A DNA stretch of 64,000 nucleotides, from NCBI GenBank assembly GCA_029964075.1, contig CM057140.1, positions 6,466,643-6,530,642 of the forward strand, in the 5' to 3' direction. The notes beneath the pieces are model-generated. The model was not told the origin of the DNA. It did not search any database and saw nothing but the letters and a program-made list of their open reading frames with translations. Each line of letters opens with the position of its first letter. The stretch's first letter is position 1. The position numbers and the translations under genes were made by a program. Of the stretch, positions 61,151 to 64,000 are shown in pieces. The DNA comes from Patiria pectinifera (Eukaryota; Echinodermata; Asteroidea; Valvatida; Asterinidae).

Positions 61151-64000
61151 AGTTCAGCCAAAAGTAACAGGGAATGAATGATAACGAAATGCCTTTGTCA
61201 CTGTTAATGCCTTGGAAATTATTGAATGACATGTGATGGACTTCTGATTGACTTACTCCGCAGACCTATACCGCACGATTCCACAGTCTCAGTGTACGGA
61301 ACATCAAGGGTCACACCTTACAGCGTATAAGCCTCGGCCCCGTTAGTCACACTCCGCACAGCATCACATGACTGTATCCTTCGAACCCACTTATCATTTA
61401 GCTTTGCGATTATGACATTGTCTCACTGATCAGAGAGGAGGATTGAGATTATTTATTTATTTGATGTTAAATTGGCATTAGCTGTTGTAATGAGGATTTA
61501 TGTTTTGCTGCGATAGACAGCTATTCAAAAACAGCAATTGAAAACTAAAATTATCGGGGCAGGATCAAGCTTTCAGGGAACGAGCGGGGGTGAATTAAGG
61601 AGGGAGTCTCAAGCAGAAGCTGCAGATGTAGCCGAGATTTCGTAAACCCGATTGGATGACATTTCCCTTGTGTGCGCTTAGTCTTCGACATAAATGACAC
61701 CACTTCGTTGCGTCATAAGCATTTGAACGCCCAAGTGCAACTTGAGTTTTAAATGTTCAGGTCCTTGGTAGATTGTGGTAACACTTTATGGTATTGGTCC
61801 GCCTAGAGAATCAAGTGTCAACAACTAACAATGAAAGCACGTTCAGCGCGCGTTGGTTATTGTGACTTTTAGACACCTGTTGCTTCACAATATTGTCCAT
61901 ACGTAAAACATTGATCTCCTTTATATTATTTAGATCAATTCATAAACTCATAGAAATATTACAGTATTTGACAATTTCCTTTTTGATGCAAAAATGGTTT
62001 CTTCTAAAACGAAATATTTGCATAAGTTTCTGGAAGAAAACTTTCTGCTAAAAACAAAGCAACAAATAAAGGCGCATGTGAGCGTACACAAATCGGGCAG
62101 GGGAACGATTTCAAGAAAAGGAGCAGAAGCGATTTCATATCGCAGAATCTTGGGTTACTAATTTTCAAAAAATCATAAAGTGACGAATAATTAAAATATG
62201 GATGGTTGTAATGAGTCCAAAGTTGTACCAGCTCCGTCTCCAGCCGATTGGATTTCATCAGGAATAATCAAGAACAATTTTTACTCCTAGAGGATTTCTC
62301 TAATAGTTTGGTTTTAAGACCAATCCGCATACGTCAACCTCAGTTCAAGGATCAATAAAGTGCATGGACATGTCTTTGACTTATCATGAATATTTATTGT
62401 TGCAATGCATTTTTATTGTCACTGCTTTATTGTTAGGCCAAGTAAAATGAAAAGAGGAGCTTGAACAAAATGCTCGTCATTTACTCATCACTGGTCGCAA
62501 CGAGTTGTGAAGCATCGCAATGGGGTTTTCCAGGCATACGTGTTTGGGTACGTACAAAAAATTAAGTAGTCATAATGGGACAGCGCTGCATGAAAGCTCT
62601 GATCATTTCAATCCTGATTGCTGGTCTAGTGATCCGTGCAAACGCTGAAAACAAGGTTGAAACAGCCCACAATGAATGGATGAAACTGAGAAACATTGTG
62701 GTGATACTCAATGTTCAACGCCTGTACTCGCAGAAAATCTTAACGCAGCTCTGTCAACCTATCCCACACGTATGCAAATCAGCTCCCCGATCATTATATA
62801 TTAAATTCAAATAAAACCCCATGTGTCATCAAAGAAGATTAGGGGCCATGGAGATATCGTCAATTATCTTTGTCTGATATTCTTTGGTCAGTTTAGTACG
62901 AGTACTCCCATTCATAGTTGGAGCAAAGACTATAAAGCTAGCAGAATGATGTTGAATTGGTGTTTTGTGTTCCAAACATCTTTTCTGTTCATCACGTCTA
63001 ATTTGTAAACCCTATAGGCCTAATGTGTTTAGCAGCACCCTCATTAGTTTAAGAATATGGCCTCCTCTCTCTGTTGCACTTGAAGAGAGTGGTGCAGCGG
63101 TTGTACACAAGTGATGAAGCACGAGACACGTCTAACATCCAATGTGCCGGTGAATTTGACAGACCTTGAATCACGGCAGAGATGCATGGCAGGGACATAC
63201 GTCATGTCTCGTCTACACTAACTTGAACGACGTGTGGTCATGTCATAAACAAGAATGGAAGAATATCAGGTGTTGGGTCTTAACGTTTTACGGTTAATTC
63301 AAAATTGCATTAAATATTTATTGCCGGTTTATGACCAGAAATAAAACCAAGATACTGGAACGGTTACCCGACGTACACGAAATGCAGAAACTTGGATAAC
63401 AAACACGTTTAGAATTGTAGTCAGCCGATAAGTCACCTTTCAAGTTTTCCGTCTTTTTTGGGAACAGTGTAAGACATTAGGTTGCTTTTCTTTCAACCAG
63501 ATGTTTGAAATAGGATAAGTAAACAATCCGAAACATGAAATTTTCGGGGATTTCGGGACCTAGTGCCACTATAAACCCAGCCTACAAGCACACGCACACA
63601 TCGAGGGCTTGATGATCATGCGGCAAGCACGCAAGGAGCTGAACTCACACATTACAGGGTGAGTAAAACAAAAATTTCCCTCTGGATAATTCTTTGTCTC
63701 CCACAAAAACGGGAAAGGTTGCCAGGTTTTTTCTTCTCATCCAACATTCAATGAGGGTAATGACCACATTGACTGATATTCATCCATGCATGCAAAGGAT
63801 ACAGGCCTTTCTTTTTGTCTACCCCACAAGACTACCAACATTATTCAACGTTATTTAATGTGCAAACAAGAGCCTCAAAAAGGGTGCCAAGATATCCAGA
63901 TATGATCAGCCTTTGATTTTTCTTTGGGCTACCTTAAGGACCGGGTGAACCGCATTGTGCCAAATACCCTGCAAAAACTTCGCCAAAATGAACAAAACAA
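61151..64000. other. Right-end intergenic region, no gene recognised
   Basis: No domain-bearing frame. A 79-codon frame at 62575-62814 begins with a plausible signal peptide (MKALIISILIAGLVIRANA) but has no known motif, no similarity to the receptor exons and no clear splice donor, so I leave it uncalled. Confidence 0.4.

Noticed and set aside
62575-62814. Small secreted-peptide gene
   Set aside because: A plausible leader, but no family, no cysteine pattern, and no donor or poly-A context that would raise it above chance.

Overview
The window is from a eukaryotic nuclear genome. It is AT-rich, with GT-AG introns, short phase-2 exons, and many LINE, LTR, Penelope, SINE and DNA-transposon relics. 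An invertebrate deuterostome (echinoderm-like) is my best guess from the repeat types and the receptor architecture. The species cannot be fixed from the sequence alone.

The backbone is a tandem pair of paralogous membrane-receptor genes on the + strand. Positions 1-693 hold the last coding exons of gene 1, the C-terminal membrane half of a TRP-like multispanning protein. Gene 2 fills 16101-59015. I resolve it into 27 exons whose lengths sum to 3624 nt (1207 codons plus stop) with no internal stop. It encodes a signal peptide, an LRRNT cap, about 25 leucine-rich repeats (mostly one repeat per 60-75 nt phase-2 exon), an ephrin-receptor/GCC2-GCC3-like cysteine-rich region, and four membrane segments. 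The two genes also share homologous 3' flanks (about 805-2100 and 59016-61150), so they arose by segmental duplication. Gene 2 appears to have lost the C-terminal membrane segments that gene 1 keeps.

Inside gene 2, exons 2-9 (17641-39285) were duplicated with their introns to give exons 10-16 (40382-46936). Copy 1 is swollen to 21.6 kb by transposons. Copy 2 is 6.6 kb, lacks the counterpart of exon 7, and preserves an empty site showing that an 18S rRNA fragment (about 37417-37528) sits only in copy 1. Several duplicated exon pairs differ mainly by amino-acid changes at variable LRR positions, which suggests diversifying recognition.

The 15 kb between the genes holds a Penelope-like retroelement remnant (5422-6280), a hAT-type MITE with intact 8-bp target duplication (4706-5083), three poly-G repeat copies, GAGTAC arrays, a perfect 48-bp palindrome (12123-12170), and a higher-order tandem array (13242-16085). 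The last units of that array carry exon 1 and a decayed exon-1 copy.

The introns of gene 2 hold a 0.9-kb foldback (18587-19505), a CR1/L2-like LINE end (21199-22075), a Ty3/gypsy element without integrase (about 22700-25990), an antisense LINE split by a TA-flanked DNA transposon (30190-32720), a sense LINE (33190-34975), a two-exon Harbinger transposase ending next to exon 6 (35739-37122), a SINE nested in a TIR element (45113-46339), an antisense SINE (about 49380-49692), and a minus-strand gypsy element with an internal inversion (50438-55345). The last 3 kb show no recognisable gene.
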